Assembly: GCA_016935315.1 (NCBI GenBank)
Contig: JAFGRD010000025.1
Coordinates: forward strand, 1-38,636
Direction: 5' to 3'
Source: Pirellulales bacterium
GTDB taxonomy: Bacteria > Planctomycetota > Planctomycetia > Pirellulales > Thermoguttaceae
Length of the DNA stretch: 38,636 nucleotides
The translations under genes and the position numbers were made by a program. The notes beneath the pieces are model-generated. The model saw only the letters and a list, made by a program, of their open reading frames with translations, was not told the DNA's origin and did not search any database. Of the stretch, positions 11,201 through 18,106 are shown one piece after another; positions within the stretch are counted from its first letter, which is position 1, and each line of letters begins with the position of its first letter.

Positions 11201-12304
11201 GTAGCCGCTGCGCTGCAGGGAGAGGCCCGAAGCCGTGGCGACCAGCTCGGCGTCGCCCTCCCAGGCGCCGGCGGCGGTGATGTCGAAACCGTTGACGTTG
11301 ACTGTCAGCGAGGCGATCTCCGCAGGGCTGTAGCCCCAGACGACAAAATCGACCACGCCCCCGGTGTCATCGACGATCATTACCCAACCGGGTCCGGACG
11401 TCCTCCATGCAATTCCTCCGCCCCAGTAGTGATCCGGATCCGTCGCTTCGTCGCGTCGATACAGGACCTGATCGGAAGCCATCGAAGGAGGCAGCTCCCA
11501 GACAATGGTATTCACGTCGTTCACATCGGCAGGCAACCCGGCCGCATCGTTGACTGCCACGACCCAGCCCGACGTATCGATCGCATGGGCGGAGACATTC
11601 TGAATCTCGACGAAGTCGTCGCCGGTACCCGCTTCCGTGATGAGTATCCGGGCTTCGTAACGGCCGCCCACCCACGAGGAGTCGATGAAACCCGAGGAGG
11701 TCCAACTCGTTCCCAGCGAGGCCTCGGCGGCGGTGGGCACCAGGTAGCTCAGCTCCGATCCTTCCGAAACCATCGTCGTCGTGTTCTGAACCAAGCCGTA
11801 CGAGACCCCGTAGTGCTGGTTGGGATACTCCGGCGCGAACTTGTGGGCCACCGTCGTGCCGTCGGGCCGAATCAGGGCCAGGTACTCGCCGCCGCCGTCG
11901 AGTTGGAAGTTCGTGTGCAGCTCGGCCGGGTCGGTGCGGTCCTTCTCCGACGCGAACACGACCAGATAGCCGCCGGGCTCCACCAGCACCTCGGGAAACT
12001 CCCACTTCGTCCTCTCGGCAAGCGCGTCCGTCAGATACCAGCCGTCGAGGTTGACCGTCGTGTCGGTCGGATTGTGGATTTCGATCCAATCGGGGAAGTC
12101 GCCGTCGGCGTCGGCCAGCGTGCCGTCGTTTTCGGCCATGAACTCGGTGATCAGCAGCGGACCGGCGTCGAGCATCATTCGTGGTTCGAGCGTCTCAAAC
12201 GCCTTCGCGGTGCCTCGCCGAGGTCTGGATTCGGCGCTCGCCCGCCCGCCGGCCCGCAGGGCGCGATGTGCCACCGATATCCGTCTCGCGAAACTGCGCA
12301 ACAC
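2285..12304 (-). CDS. Giant exported LEPR protein: lamin-tail, CotH and dockerin-like domains
   Basis: This 3,339-residue protein is probably exported, in an unknown role. After a basic N-terminus it carries the planctomycete LEPR motif (LEPRMML, 39-45). About eight lamin-tail domains follow, recognisable by repeated ITEF/VNEV/INEI-type strands, EL(Y/H)N and GWYLSD motifs. There are two chitobiase-C-terminal-like repeats (TTDGSEP and TLDGSDP). Two CotH-kinase-like regions lie at about residues 755-1070 and 2070-2420; the second has HPWDLDLTW, matching the metal-binding motif of CotH kinases. The C-terminus (about 3195-3255) has paired NASDMLLARNN/NATDMLIARNN units, as in dockerin type I repeats. 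An in-frame ATG lies at 12457, but the GTG at 12304 has a GGGGAGG site and a promoter placed to give a leader, so it is preferred. A block of three lamin-tail domains is duplicated within the protein. The function is not known; cell-surface adhesion or spore-coat-like protein phosphorylation are possibilities. Confidence 0.88.
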   Translation of the reverse strand: MLRSFARRISVAHRALRAGGRASAESRPRRGTAKAFETLEPRMMLDAGPLLITEFMAENDGTLADADGDFPDWIEIHNPTDTTVNLDGWYLTDALAERTKWEFPEVLVEPGGYLVVFASEKDRTDPAELHTNFQLDGGGEYLALIRPDGTTVAHKFAPEYPNQHYGVSYGLVQNTTTMVSEGSELSYLVPTAAEASLGTSWTSSGFIDSSWVGGRYEARILITEAGTGDDFVEIQNVSAHAIDTSGWVVAVNDAAGLPADVNDVNTIVWELPPSMASDQVLYRRDEATDPDHYWGGGIAWRTSGPGWVMIVDDTGGVVDFVVWGYSPAEIASLTVNVNGFDITAAGAWEGDAELVATASGLSLQRSGYADHGDATDWAFVGPITMGQQNEGLTTPFAPGGGPAMANGVGFELNPPGLAAAIQTDVGDDMHGVNASLWTRMAFELVDPSSIGALQLQMKYNDGFVAYLNGREIARRNAPEPPQWNSAATTSRSIEDSLQYEEINISEFLGELHSGKNVLAVHGLNASVADDNCLVVAKLAGTGVESAQRYFATPTPGGPNAAGYLAFVDDTEFDVDRGFYNDPITVTIRTDTSGATIRYTTDGSEPTEAGGTLYTGPLTISHTTTLRAAAFKPGYLPTNVDTQTYVFLDDVSTQSPGTATAAGWPSGLVNMQTFDYGMDPDIVNDPVWGPQLEAALTAIPTISLVTDLGNLVDAGAGIYVNAQQDGRAWERPTSVELIYPDGTDGFQIDAGLRIRGGVSRMGTNPKHAFRLFFRAEYGDAKLAYPLFGDEGVDTFDKLDLRTSQNYSWAFEGDGRNAMVRDIFSRDTQGAMGQPYTRSNYYHLYINGQYWGLYQSQERSEASYAASYLGGQRDDYDVVKVDPDTGYTIHATDGNLDAWQDLWNQASAGFATDGAYYRAQGLNPDGTRNPGYPVLLDVDNLIDYMLVIFYTGDRDGPISSFLGNTSPRNWYAVRDRHGEEGFQFFAHDAEHTLTVGAEDRTGPFSAGDQFEKSNPQWLHQQLMAHPEYRLRFADHAHEHLFNDGLLTPQRATARLQARADQIDMAIIAESARWGDAKRPASPLDKYDWLSAIEEMVDGFFPGRTQIVLQQLRVTTLRDGSFAPLYPGVAAPAYSQHGGQVDQGFALSIGAPAGVVYYTLDGSDPRLPGGNVAPDALIFGASPIPIEHSTLVKSRVLLGGKWSALNAAHFYVGDPAIAANLAVTELNYNPHDAIDVELGIDPGLNNDDFEFVELHNRSDQMIDLTGVRFTSGIAFDFTGSGVTELEPGRFVVIVRNREGFEARYGTQIAVAGQYDGSLDNDGERITLKDRFGQSIADFRYGDSGAWPGRADGNGSTLELLDPAGDYNDGANWLSSSRYGGTPGAALVMRPTDVVVNEVLSQPLPGGLDAIELYNTTGGTVDVGGWYLSDSSGDYRKFAIPGGTTVAAGAFLVFDENDFNRSGGPNDFALGAGGDDVWLLQTDTQGDLWFADHVEFGAAISGVTFGRSPDGADNFALLADETLGRANSAPRVGSVIINEIHYDPDVKTQPVEYVELYNAGSQDVDLSGWYFSAGISYTFPPQTTLPVGGYVVVAENPTAVRNKFGISLPLGPFGGSLSNDGESLVLRDADNFKQDEVDYQIGFPWPTVGDPPGYSIELINPVLDNDLAGSWRASVGSEIGQYTLIDGGSPWRYFKGTAEPSETSGAWRQIGFDDSQWLSGNGVIGYGEDFIETELTDMRGGYSTVYFRKEFEIPDPSAVGALSLEALYDDGINVWINGWHVADANVSSDELPFYATTAGGVETGEYVPLPTPDPSTYLVAGTNVIAVQLLNSSLGASTDAYFDAYLRVVTGGEPGATPGSRNSVYAFNAPPQMRQLEHAPEQPTAGEDVTITVKVTDPDGVEDVALDYQLVNPGDYISLSDSRYNHPAYWTTVAMYDDGTHGDADAGDDVYTAVLPGTLQVHRRLVRYRISVEDVLGASVTAPYVDDPQPNFAYYVYDGVPSWTGSARPGATEVTYSSELLESLPVYQLITTRQHHEDAMNIPYSSPGSYGGSEYLWEGTLIYDGDVYDHIRYRARGGVWRYAMGKNMWKFDFNRGHQFQARDDYGNKYATKWDKLNFSACIQQGDFGHRGEQGMFEAVGFKLFNLAGVESPYTNYVTFRIVEGTDETGANQYSGDFQGLYLVTEQPDGRLLDEHGLADGNFYKMEGGTGTLNNQGPTQPTNRSDLDSFMATYSSSPSLAWWRSNLDLQRYYSYRSIVEAIHHYDIADGKNYFYYHNPETGAWSVHPWDLDLTWANNMYGSGDEPFRSRVLAAQPVLNQEYLNRMREIRDLLYNPEQTGMLIDEMARLIYTPGELSLVDADCAMWDFNPILASGYVNSSKAGHDRFYRPPGSSGKQTFADMVQLMKNYVVSRGAYIDSAILSDRALIPDQPSVSYVGEFGYPVDGLTFRSSAFRSPGGNSFAGMAWRIAEVTDRESPDFDPTQPRRYEIDATWESGELATFHDTIAIPGEDLEVGKTYRVRVRMKDSAGRWSHWSAPVQLVAGGAVGPLATGLRITEINYSPHDPTAAELAVDPSFQSEDFEYVELYNTTDQTLGLGGVAFTDGIDFDFSDGNLTELVPGAYVVVVKNLAAFQARYGTAIPVAGTYSGKLSNEGEHIELTDPFERIIHDFTYSPSGSWPGRADGKGSSLEVLDTSGDYGDSENWRASREYGGSPGTAPGPEIGIVVNEVLSHTDDPWTDAIELHNTTGTAIDVSGWYLSDSSGLYQKFRIPAGTNIAAGGYLVFDEDSFNPTPLNPGPTDFALDGAHGDDVWLLETDATGTLLSFVDHVEFPAARSGESFGRWPNGAGDLVPMIERTLDPAQGANSGPRVGPILISEIHYNAGDFAGADDLEFIEICNPTSQPVDLTEWRVRKEIDYNFPMGTMLAPGAALVLVPFDLHQTDKLTAFRDYYGITDSVVLLGGYSGLLSNGGARVQLQRPDAPPAEEPDFIPRLLEDEVIYDDEGDWPTDPDGGGPSLHRLHEGGWGNDAGSWSSAPPTPGWTWFSPTAARVAGRYVFYNQSSFDGNAAAANAADDNAVATDKEPLLPGGTATFANYTSFSRGINGLMVDIEGLPEGSTPGADDFRFRVGNNNTPDAWTDGPTPLAIAVRRGAGTDGCDRLTILFGDDAVRGQWLQVTVLATANTGLADEDVFYFGNAVGEAGNSAADAKVNASDMLLARNNPRTFLNPAPIDFPYDFNRDARVNATDMLIARNNQTHFLNALWLITVPDAVAAAAGQPELSPDAEGVAEAKQATDRVVGAKQSSHDPAWLYEFDRIGARQRSPGQGDVDEETLDQLLAGYPLF

Positions 12305-12309
12305 GACGA

Positions 12310-12316
12310 CCTCCCC
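12310..12316 (-). promoter_or_regulatory. Ribosome binding site deciding the giant gene's GTG start
   Basis: On the minus strand GGGGAGG is followed by 5 nt and then GTG (12304-12302), with an in-frame TTG directly after. No comparable site precedes the in-frame ATG at 12457. Confidence 0.6.
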
Positions 12317-12466
12317 TGGGTCTGAGATTGGATTCCCGGACGCAACGCCTTGGCTCGTCGCTGAGCGCCCGACCTTGAGCAGTGTGATGACGAAGAACTG
12401 TTCCGCCTGGGCGCACGGCCCAGCGAAAGGCACAAACAGCCCCCCATGAGGCTGCACCCCAGATAC

Positions 12467-12495
12467 ATTATCCTCAAATTCGCGAGAAACTGCAA
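12467..12495 (-). promoter_or_regulatory. Sigma-70-like promoter of the giant protein gene
   Basis: A TTGCAG -35 (12490-12495) and a GATAAT -10 (12467-12472) are separated by exactly 17 nt. Transcription would begin near 12460, leaving a leader of about 155 nt before the GTG at 12304. The in-frame ATG at 12457 would have almost no leader. The rest of the gene-free stretch 12305-12610 shows no other clear signal. Confidence 0.5.
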
Positions 12496-12610
12496 CTTAT
12501 TCGCAAACCGGGCGCAAAGAGCCTTGTCGACGGCGGATTTGCCATTGCCCTGGCCCCGGAAAGCCGTGCGGCCGCCCCCTTGGTCGCCCCGCGCGCTGAC
12601 GGTGTAGACG

Positions 12611-13495
12611 TCAAGAAGAGGACCCACACTCTTGCGAAGGTGTGGCGGCAGCCGTTTGGCGGGGAGGACGGCAATGGGCGCCGGGAAACAGGCGACTTCG
12701 GGCCGCATCGTCGGCCGAGGCGGCGTAGTCGCTGATTTCGTATACCTCGACCCACTCGATCCGCTGGCCCTGCTGTTGGCCATAGGCGGCAATCAGATCC
12801 TGCCGAAAATGCTCCGCCCGCGGAAGCATGTGCTTGCGATACCATTGGCGAAGCCAGACGAGCTTCGCCGCCTCGTCGTCCGGGATCGTGTCGAGGATAC
12901 CCTCTTGGTACGGCAGCCATTCGAATACCTGCGAGCGCTGGCACGCCAGCATGGCCACGATTGTGTCCACGCGCTTCGTCACGTCCAGCACGACATCGGC
13001 AATCATCGGGGACGGCCGGCGGAAAAGATCGGGCATGTAGGCCACGACCGGCTCGCGAAAAAGCGCCGGAATCTGCGGCAGGAAGTTCGGCACGGTAACC
13101 AGATAGGTAGCGTCCTGGACGACCTGCCCGGCCGCTCGGTGGTCGGGATGGTAGTCGCAGGGTCGGTGTGTTAGCACCAAATCCGGTGCAAACGTCCGGA
13201 TTTCGCGGACGACGCGTCGCCGTAGGTCGAGGGTGGGCATCAGTTCGCCGTCGGGAATGTCCCAGACCTCATAGATTGCACCAAGGACTCGCCCCGCGGC
13301 GGCCGCTTCCCGGCGGCGCATCTCGGCGACCTCGTCCGGTGGACGCTCGTGGTGGCCGGCGGCGCCGTTGGTCAGCGAGACCATTTTGACGACGTGCCCA
13401 AGCTCGCGATGGACCGAGGCCAGCCCGCCCGCGTGAAATTCCGCGTCGTCGGGGTGCGCCCCGAGGATCAATAACCTGGGCAGTCCTGCGGGCAT
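12611..13495 (-). CDS. PIG-L family deacetylase (LmbE-like)
   Basis: The 294-residue protein has the zinc-binding AHPDDAEF motif at its N-terminus (His14, Asp16, Asp17) and the second metal motif HRPCDYHPDH. Both are typical of PIG-L/LmbE N-acetylglucosaminyl deacetylases acting on GlcNAc-type amides. No signal peptide is visible, so it is probably cytoplasmic. Two earlier in-frame ATGs (13537 and 13534) coincide with a near-consensus -10 element and could not be translated from that promoter. The ATG at 13495 follows AGGATGG at about 5-7 nt and gives the usual family N-terminus. It is divergent from the fucosidase gene, so a joint role in glycan processing is possible. The last 30 or so residues are low-complexity and probably not part of the fold. 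Confidence 0.85.
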   Translation of the reverse strand: MPAGLPRLLILGAHPDDAEFHAGGLASVHRELGHVVKMVSLTNGAAGHHERPPDEVAEMRRREAAAAGRVLGAIYEVWDIPDGELMPTLDLRRRVVREIRTFAPDLVLTHRPCDYHPDHRAAGQVVQDATYLVTVPNFLPQIPALFREPVVAYMPDLFRRPSPMIADVVLDVTKRVDTIVAMLACQRSQVFEWLPYQEGILDTIPDDEAAKLVWLRQWYRKHMLPRAEHFRQDLIAAYGQQQGQRIEWVEVYEISDYAASADDAARSRLFPGAHCRPPRQTAAATPSQECGSSS

Positions 13496-13532
13496 TTGGC
13501 CATCCTGGAGGTCTGGAGTCTCGCTGGCCGCC

Positions 13533-13561
13533 ATCATAAGCCCCCGGACGCATCCTGCCAA
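13533..13561 (-). promoter_or_regulatory. Promoter of the PIG-L gene
   Basis: TTGGCA (-35, 13556-13561) and TATGAT (-10, 13533-13538) are separated by 17 nt, and each matches five of six consensus bases. The -10 overlaps the upstream ATGATG, so the downstream ATG at 13495 is the better start. Confidence 0.55.
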
Positions 13562-13607
13562 CACGGGTGCCGTTTGCCCGGCGGCCTTCCACTCCGCCGA
13601 GGGGATT

Positions 13608-13635
13608 TTGCCGGCCGGTTTCCGTGTGTTATAAC
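13608..13635 (+). promoter_or_regulatory. Possible promoter of the fucosidase gene
   Basis: TTGCCG (-35) and TATAAC (-10, 13630-13635) have a 16-nt spacer. It stands back to back with the PIG-L promoter and would give a leader of about 108 nt before the GTG at 13750. Confidence 0.4.
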
Positions 13636-13749
13636 CAAGCAGGCGAGGGAGGCGGGACTGGCCGAAGTTGCAGCGTTTGCGGCAGCACCGTCTCCAGCGC
13701 CACGCACGTTCCATCGAGCCATCTGTTTTCCGATCGCAAGGAGACCACC

Positions 13750-15498
13750 GTGTTGTACCTCCCCAGCCTATCGCGCCCGCTGGGCGTTCTTCTGCTGAGT
13801 TGTTTCGTGGCCGGTGGTTTCGCGGCGCTGGACGCCCGGACCGTCCACGCGGCCTTGCCCGGCGAGAGCAAAGAAGCCACGGATCAGCGGATGGCGTGGT
13901 GGCGCGACGCGAAGTTCGGGATGTTCATTCACTGGGGCTTGTACGCCATTCCAGCCGGCGAATGGAAGGGCCGGAAGGTTCCGGGCATCGGCGAATGGAT
14001 CATGGATCGGGGGCACATTCCGGTCCAGGAGTACGCCCCGCTGCAAAAGCAGTTCAATCCGGTGAAGTTCGACGCGGCCAAGTGGGTCGGCATTGCGAAG
14101 CGAGCGGGCATGAAGTACATCGTGATCACCAGCAAGCACCACGACGGCTTCTGCCTGTTCGACTCGAAGCTGACCGACTACGACGTGATGGGCGCGCCGT
14201 TTCAGCGCGACATCATGAAGGAGCTGGCCGACGAATGCCATAAGCAGGGCATCCAGATTTGCTGGTACCATTCGATCATGGACTGGTACCAACCCGACGC
14301 CAAGGGGGCGAACTTTCCCAAGTACGCCGAGCATCTGCGGGGCCAATTGAAGGAGCTTCTGACCAACTACGGCAAGATCGGCGTGCTCTGGTTCGACGGC
14401 GAGTGGATCGGCGAGTGGACCGAAGAGCAGGGCCGCGAGCTGGAAAAGACCATCCGCGACTTGCAGCCCCAACTGATCGTCAACAACCGGATCGGTAAAC
14501 GGAAGCGTTCGCCGGGCGACTTCGGCACGCCCGAACAGGAAATCCCCGCCACCGGCATGCCCGGCTGGGATTGGGAAACCTGCATGACCATGAACGACAC
14601 TTGGGGATTCAAGAAGGACGACCATAACTGGAAATCGACCGACGATATCATCCGCAAGCTGGTCGACATCGTCAGCAAGGGCGGCAACTTTCTGCTGAAC
14701 GTGGGACCCACGGCCGAGGGCGTGATCCCGCAGCCGAGCGTCGAGCGGTTGGCGGCCGTGGGCAAGTGGCTGGAGGTCAACGGCGAGAGCATCTACGGCA
14801 CCGGTGCCAGCCCGTTCAGCCGGCTCGCTTGGGGACGATGCACGCAGAAGCCCGGGCGGCTGTACCTGCACGTGTTCGAGTGGCCGACGGAAGGGCAACT
14901 CGCGGTGAGGGGTCTGGGAAACAGCGTGAACAAGGCGTATCTGCTGGCTGATGCCGATCGGGCTGCGCTGGAGGTAGCGGCCACGGACGACAGCCTCTCG
15001 ATTCGCCTTCCGGCCAAGGCGCCCGATCCGATCGATTCGGTGATCGTGCTGGAAATCGAGGGCGAGCCCAACGTGACCAATCCAGCGATCACGCAGTCGT
15101 CCGGCAACGCGCTCACGTTGCACGCCCGCGATGCGTCCACCCATGGCGAACGGATCCGGTACGAGTCGGGGAGCGGGAAGGACAACCTCGGCTTCTGGAC
15201 AAGTCCCGAGGATTGGGCCGACTGGGTCCTGCGGATCACCAAGCCGGGAACGTTCGAGGTCGAGGTCACCTACGCCTGCCCCAATGTCTCGGCCGGCAGC
15301 GAGTACGTGATCGAGGTTGCCGGAACACGGCTGGCGGGCAAGGTCCAGGGAACGGGCAGTTGGACACAGTTCAAGACGGAGAAGCTGGGGACCGTGAAGC
15401 TGCCCGCCGATCGCCTTACGCTTTCCGTCAAGGCAAAGAACCTCGTCGGCGAAGGCGTGATGAACCTGCAGTCGATTGTCCTGAGGCCGGTTGAGTAG
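13750..15498 (+). CDS. Secreted alpha-L-fucosidase, GH29, with C-terminal accessory domain
   Basis: The 582-residue enzyme is predicted to remove terminal alpha-L-fucose from glycans by a retaining mechanism. The GTG start follows AAGGAG by 6 nt. A signal peptide spans about residues 1-34, probably cleaved after TVHA. The GH29 barrel follows: WWRDAKFGMFIHWGLY, the ITSKHHDGF motif, and GVLWFDGEW, whose Asp216 is the expected nucleophile. The acid/base residue of GH29 is not conserved in sequence and cannot be assigned by eye. Residues about 460-582 form a beta-rich accessory region resembling CBM6-like or DUF5077 domains in fucosidase-type proteins, so carbohydrate binding is likely. It probably acts in the periplasm or outside the cell. 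It stands alone, with its own promoter. Confidence 0.92.
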   Translation: MLYLPSLSRPLGVLLLSCFVAGGFAALDARTVHAALPGESKEATDQRMAWWRDAKFGMFIHWGLYAIPAGEWKGRKVPGIGEWIMDRGHIPVQEYAPLQKQFNPVKFDAAKWVGIAKRAGMKYIVITSKHHDGFCLFDSKLTDYDVMGAPFQRDIMKELADECHKQGIQICWYHSIMDWYQPDAKGANFPKYAEHLRGQLKELLTNYGKIGVLWFDGEWIGEWTEEQGRELEKTIRDLQPQLIVNNRIGKRKRSPGDFGTPEQEIPATGMPGWDWETCMTMNDTWGFKKDDHNWKSTDDIIRKLVDIVSKGGNFLLNVGPTAEGVIPQPSVERLAAVGKWLEVNGESIYGTGASPFSRLAWGRCTQKPGRLYLHVFEWPTEGQLAVRGLGNSVNKAYLLADADRAALEVAATDDSLSIRLPAKAPDPIDSVIVLEIEGEPNVTNPAITQSSGNALTLHARDASTHGERIRYESGSGKDNLGFWTSPEDWADWVLRITKPGTFEVEVTYACPNVSAGSEYVIEVAGTRLAGKVQGTGSWTQFKTEKLGTVKLPADRLTLSVKAKNLVGEGVMNLQSIVLRPVE

Positions 15499-15534
15499 TC
15501 ATCTGAATTCCAGCGAAGTCAGCTACGAGTCGCC

Positions 15535-15553
15535 TCAGCCGCCATTTGGCTGA
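15535..15553 (+). terminator. Stem-loop after the fucosidase gene
   Basis: TCAGCC and GGCTGA form a 6-bp stem with a 7-nt loop, 36 bp past the stop codon. There is no T-run, so it is at best a weak terminator or a small palindrome. Confidence 0.25.
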
Positions 15554-15643
15554 AGTGCTACCGGTTCTGAAGGATTTCCCCCGCGGGTTTGTTCGGCGCA
15601 GGACGCCCCGTGGCAGGTTGGAATGAGCATACCAGGATAGACT

Positions 15644-17050
15644 ATGGCCAAACGAGGCATCCTCTCGCGGATCGGGCCCGCGTTCATCGTCGGTGCGTGC
15701 ATCATCGGTCCGGGGAGCGTGACCCTGATGTCGCGAACCGGGGCCAATTACGGTTACCAACTCATCTGGCTATCCCTGCTCTCGGGCGCCATGATGGCCG
15801 GCTTCCTGGCCGTTTTCATGCGATTGGGGGTCTACAGCGACGAGACCTTCCTGACCTTGACCGCCAACCGGCTCGGCCGGTGGTACGCCGTGCTCTGTGG
15901 CATCACGTTGTTCTCGGTCGACGCTGCGTTCCAGTTCGGCAACGCGCTGGGTGTCAAGGCGGGCATGCAGGCGATTTTCCCCGCAGTACCGGCCTACGCA
16001 TGGCCCTTGTTGTTCACCGCCACGGCCATCCTGTTTCTGTTCGGCCTGAAGCGGATCTACGGCGTGCTTGAGAAGATGATGACCTTCTTCCTCGTGTTCA
16101 TGGTGGCGGCGTTTCTGGTCAATCTGCTTTGGGCACTTCGGGCCGAACCGGATCTTCCCAAGACGCTGGCGGCCATGGCGCAGGGTGCATTCATTCCCAG
16201 CCTGCCCAAGGGCGTCAATTGGGTCGTTCTCGGAGGGCTGGTCGGCACCACGCTTGTGATCGTGGCCGCGTTCCTGCAGCCCTACCTGGTGAAGGCCAAA
16301 GGCTGGACCGAGAAGGACTTCGCCAGCGGCGTGACCGATACGGTGTTGGCGTCGATCATGCTGACCCTGGTGGGAACCATGATCATGATGACCGCGGCCA
16401 CGGTGCTCTACCCGGGCGACGGGCAGGTCAACTTCGAAGTGATGATCACCCAGCTAGAGCAAGTCTTCGGCGCCCATGCCCGCCTCGTCTTCAGCATCGG
16501 TTTCTTCGCGGCGGCATTTTCCAGCTTCATCACCAACTCGGTCATCGGCGGCGTGCTGCTGAACGACGGGCTGGGACTGGGCGGCCGTCTCGATTCGCTG
16601 CCCACGAAGATCTTCGCCACGCTCGTGCTATTGATCGGCATGGGCACGGCGCTGGGTATCGTTTACGCGGAAGCGAACTACCACCGCGACCTGACGGTTC
16701 AGGCAATTACGGTCGGACAGGCGGTGACCCTGCTTGCCCTGCCGCTGGGCACGATCGCCATGGTGGTGGTGCTTTTCGACGCCAATTCCACGCGGGGCCG
16801 CGCGCTGCCGATCTGGGCGAAGGCGTTCGTGCTCTTCGGCGCAACGGTGATCCTGGGAGTCGCGGCCGTCGTGTTCGTCAAGCTGTTTTTCTCGGGTGAG
16901 TCGCGCGTGCCCGACAAACCAGCACACTCCGTCGCCGCGGAAGACACGCTACCGTGCGGTCTGGACTCAGACCAGGGACTCGTTATCGAACAGGTTGGAC
17001 ATTCTTGTGAGGGAGGAGAATCATGGCCGAAGATTCGGGTTGGTATTTAG
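15644..17050 (+). CDS. Nramp-family transporter with altered metal-binding site
   Basis: The 468-residue integral membrane protein has about eleven hydrophobic helices and the overall layout of Nramp (MntH-type) divalent-metal transporters. In helix 1 the canonical DPGN motif is replaced by IGPGS (Gly22-Ser25), so the metal-binding Asp and Asn are missing. In helix 6 the usual A-x-x-M-P-H type segment reads [11 protein letters not shown] (about 204-214), without the metal-ligating Met. This is therefore not an ordinary Mn/Fe importer. It may carry another ion or solute. The ATG follows AGGA at about 8 nt. The 50-residue tail after the last helix is hydrophilic, and its final 28 nt overlap the next gene, suggesting translational coupling. 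Confidence 0.8.
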   Translation: MAKRGILSRIGPAFIVGACIIGPGSVTLMSRTGANYGYQLIWLSLLSGAMMAGFLAVFMRLGVYSDETFLTLTANRLGRWYAVLCGITLFSVDAAFQFGNALGVKAGMQAIFPAVPAYAWPLLFTATAILFLFGLKRIYGVLEKMMTFFLVFMVAAFLVNLLWALRAEPDLPKTLAAMAQGAFIPSLPKGVNWVVLGGLVGTTLVIVAAFLQPYLVKAKGWTEKDFASGVTDTVLASIMLTLVGTMIMMTAATVLYPGDGQVNFEVMITQLEQVFGAHARLVFSIGFFAAAFSSFITNSVIGGVLLNDGLGLGGRLDSLPTKIFATLVLLIGMGTALGIVYAEANYHRDLTVQAITVGQAVTLLALPLGTIAMVVVLFDANSTRGRALPIWAKAFVLFGATVILGVAAVVFVKLFFSGESRVPDKPAHSVAAEDTLPCGLDSDQGLVIEQVGHSCEGGESWPKIRVGI

Positions 17051-18030
17051 CGATGGGGTCGAAATCAGTGGGTCCCATGTCGTTGCCTCAGTTGCAGCAG
17101 CGGTTGTGCGGCGGTTCCGGGATGAACACGCTGGTGTACGGACCGGGGGTGAGCGAGTGGACCGAGGCGAAGCACATCGCGGCAGTTGCCGAAGGCGTCG
17201 GCCCCAACGCCGCGCCTCCGCCGCCTCCCTCGGCGCGCCGGGCCGACGAAATCGACTACGAGATCTTCGGCGAAGAAATGCAGTACGTCGAGATCACGCT
17301 CGACCCGAATGAGATGGTGCTGGCCGAAGCCGGGGCCATGATGTACATGGACCCCGCCATCACGATGGAAACCGTCTTCGGCGATCCCTCCAAGCAGGAC
17401 ACCGGCCTGTTGGGCAAATTCATGTCGGCCGGAAAGCGGATACTCACCGGCGAATCGTTGTTTATGACGACCTTCACCAACTCCGGGTCGCAGCGGGCCG
17501 CGGTGGCCTTCGCCTCGCCCTATCCCGGCAAGGTCGTCCCGATGCACCTCGACCTGCTCGGAAGCGAACTGATCTGCCAGAAGGACGCGTTCCTCTGCGC
17601 CGCCCGGGGAATCCAAATCGGCATCGCCTTCCAGAAGCGAATCGGCGTCGGGCTGTTCGGCGGCGAGGGCTTCATCATGCAACGGCTGACCGGCGACGGC
17701 ATCGCTCTGGTGCATGCCGGCGGCACGCTGATGCGACGGAGCCTGCAAGCCGGCGAAACGCTCAAGCTCGATACCGGCTGCCTGGTGGCCCTGAGCCCGA
17801 GCGTCGATTACGACATCCAGTTCGTCGGTGGAATCAAGAACACGATCTTCGGCGGCGAGGGCCTCTTCTTCGCCACGCTGACCGGGCCGGGCGAAATCTG
17901 GTGCCAGTCGCTTCCATTTTCCCGACTGGCGGGCCGGATTCTTGCAAATGCCCCCCGATCCGGGGGAAGTAAAGGCGAGGGTTCAATCCTGGGTGGCCTG
18001 GGCCGAATGCTGGACGGCGACAACGATTAG
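17023..18030 (+). CDS. GYF_2-AIM24 (TIGR00266) family protein
   Basis: The 335-residue protein has two parts. Residues 1-55 ([19 protein letters not shown]) match the GYF_2 domain, a small module common in planctomycete and other bacterial membrane-linked proteins. After a proline-rich linker (PPPPPS, about 66-71), residues about 75-310 match the AIM24/TIGR00266 family, recognisable by [29 protein letters not shown] and LDTGCLVAL. The bacterial role of AIM24 proteins is not known; the mitochondrial homologue supports inner-membrane organisation. The ATG has a strong GGGAGGAG site and lies inside the 3' end of the Nramp-like gene. No signal peptide is seen. The stop codon falls in a 16-bp tandem repeat. 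Confidence 0.85.
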   Translation: MAEDSGWYLAMGSKSVGPMSLPQLQQRLCGGSGMNTLVYGPGVSEWTEAKHIAAVAEGVGPNAAPPPPPSARRADEIDYEIFGEEMQYVEITLDPNEMVLAEAGAMMYMDPAITMETVFGDPSKQDTGLLGKFMSAGKRILTGESLFMTTFTNSGSQRAAVAFASPYPGKVVPMHLDLLGSELICQKDAFLCAARGIQIGIAFQKRIGVGLFGGEGFIMQRLTGDGIALVHAGGTLMRRSLQAGETLKLDTGCLVALSPSVDYDIQFVGGIKNTIFGGEGLFFATLTGPGEIWCQSLPFSRLAGRILANAPRSGGSKGEGSILGGLGRMLDGDND

Positions 18031-18056
18031 GGCCTGTCAAGATTAGGGCCTGCCAA
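18025..18056 (+). repeat. 16-bp tandem duplication at a stop codon
   Basis: GATTAGGGCCTGTCAA (18025-18040) is followed directly by GATTAGGGCCTGCCAA (18041-18056), with one difference. The TAG in the first unit is the stop codon of the AIM24 gene. The second unit begins a copy of the dispersed 3'-end repeat. Confidence 0.85.
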
Positions 18057-18079
18057 GAAACAAGTTGGGCATAATCGGT
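18043..18079 (-). repeat. Dispersed 3'-end repeat, copy 1
   Basis: On the minus strand the core reads TGCCCAACTTGTTTCTTGG and runs into CCCTAA. It aligns with copies at 19128-19176 and 38121-38170, including the flanking GGTGG on the plus strand. It lies just after the AIM24 stop codon. Confidence 0.55.
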
Positions 18080-18106
18080 GGTGTTCTTGCGCGGAAGTGC
18101 TGGACT

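Noticed and set aside
8375-12325. A 1,316-codon open frame on the plus strand opposite the giant gene
   Set aside because: It is antisense to a domain-rich protein, its translation is low-complexity without domains, and high GC codon bias opens the opposite frame.
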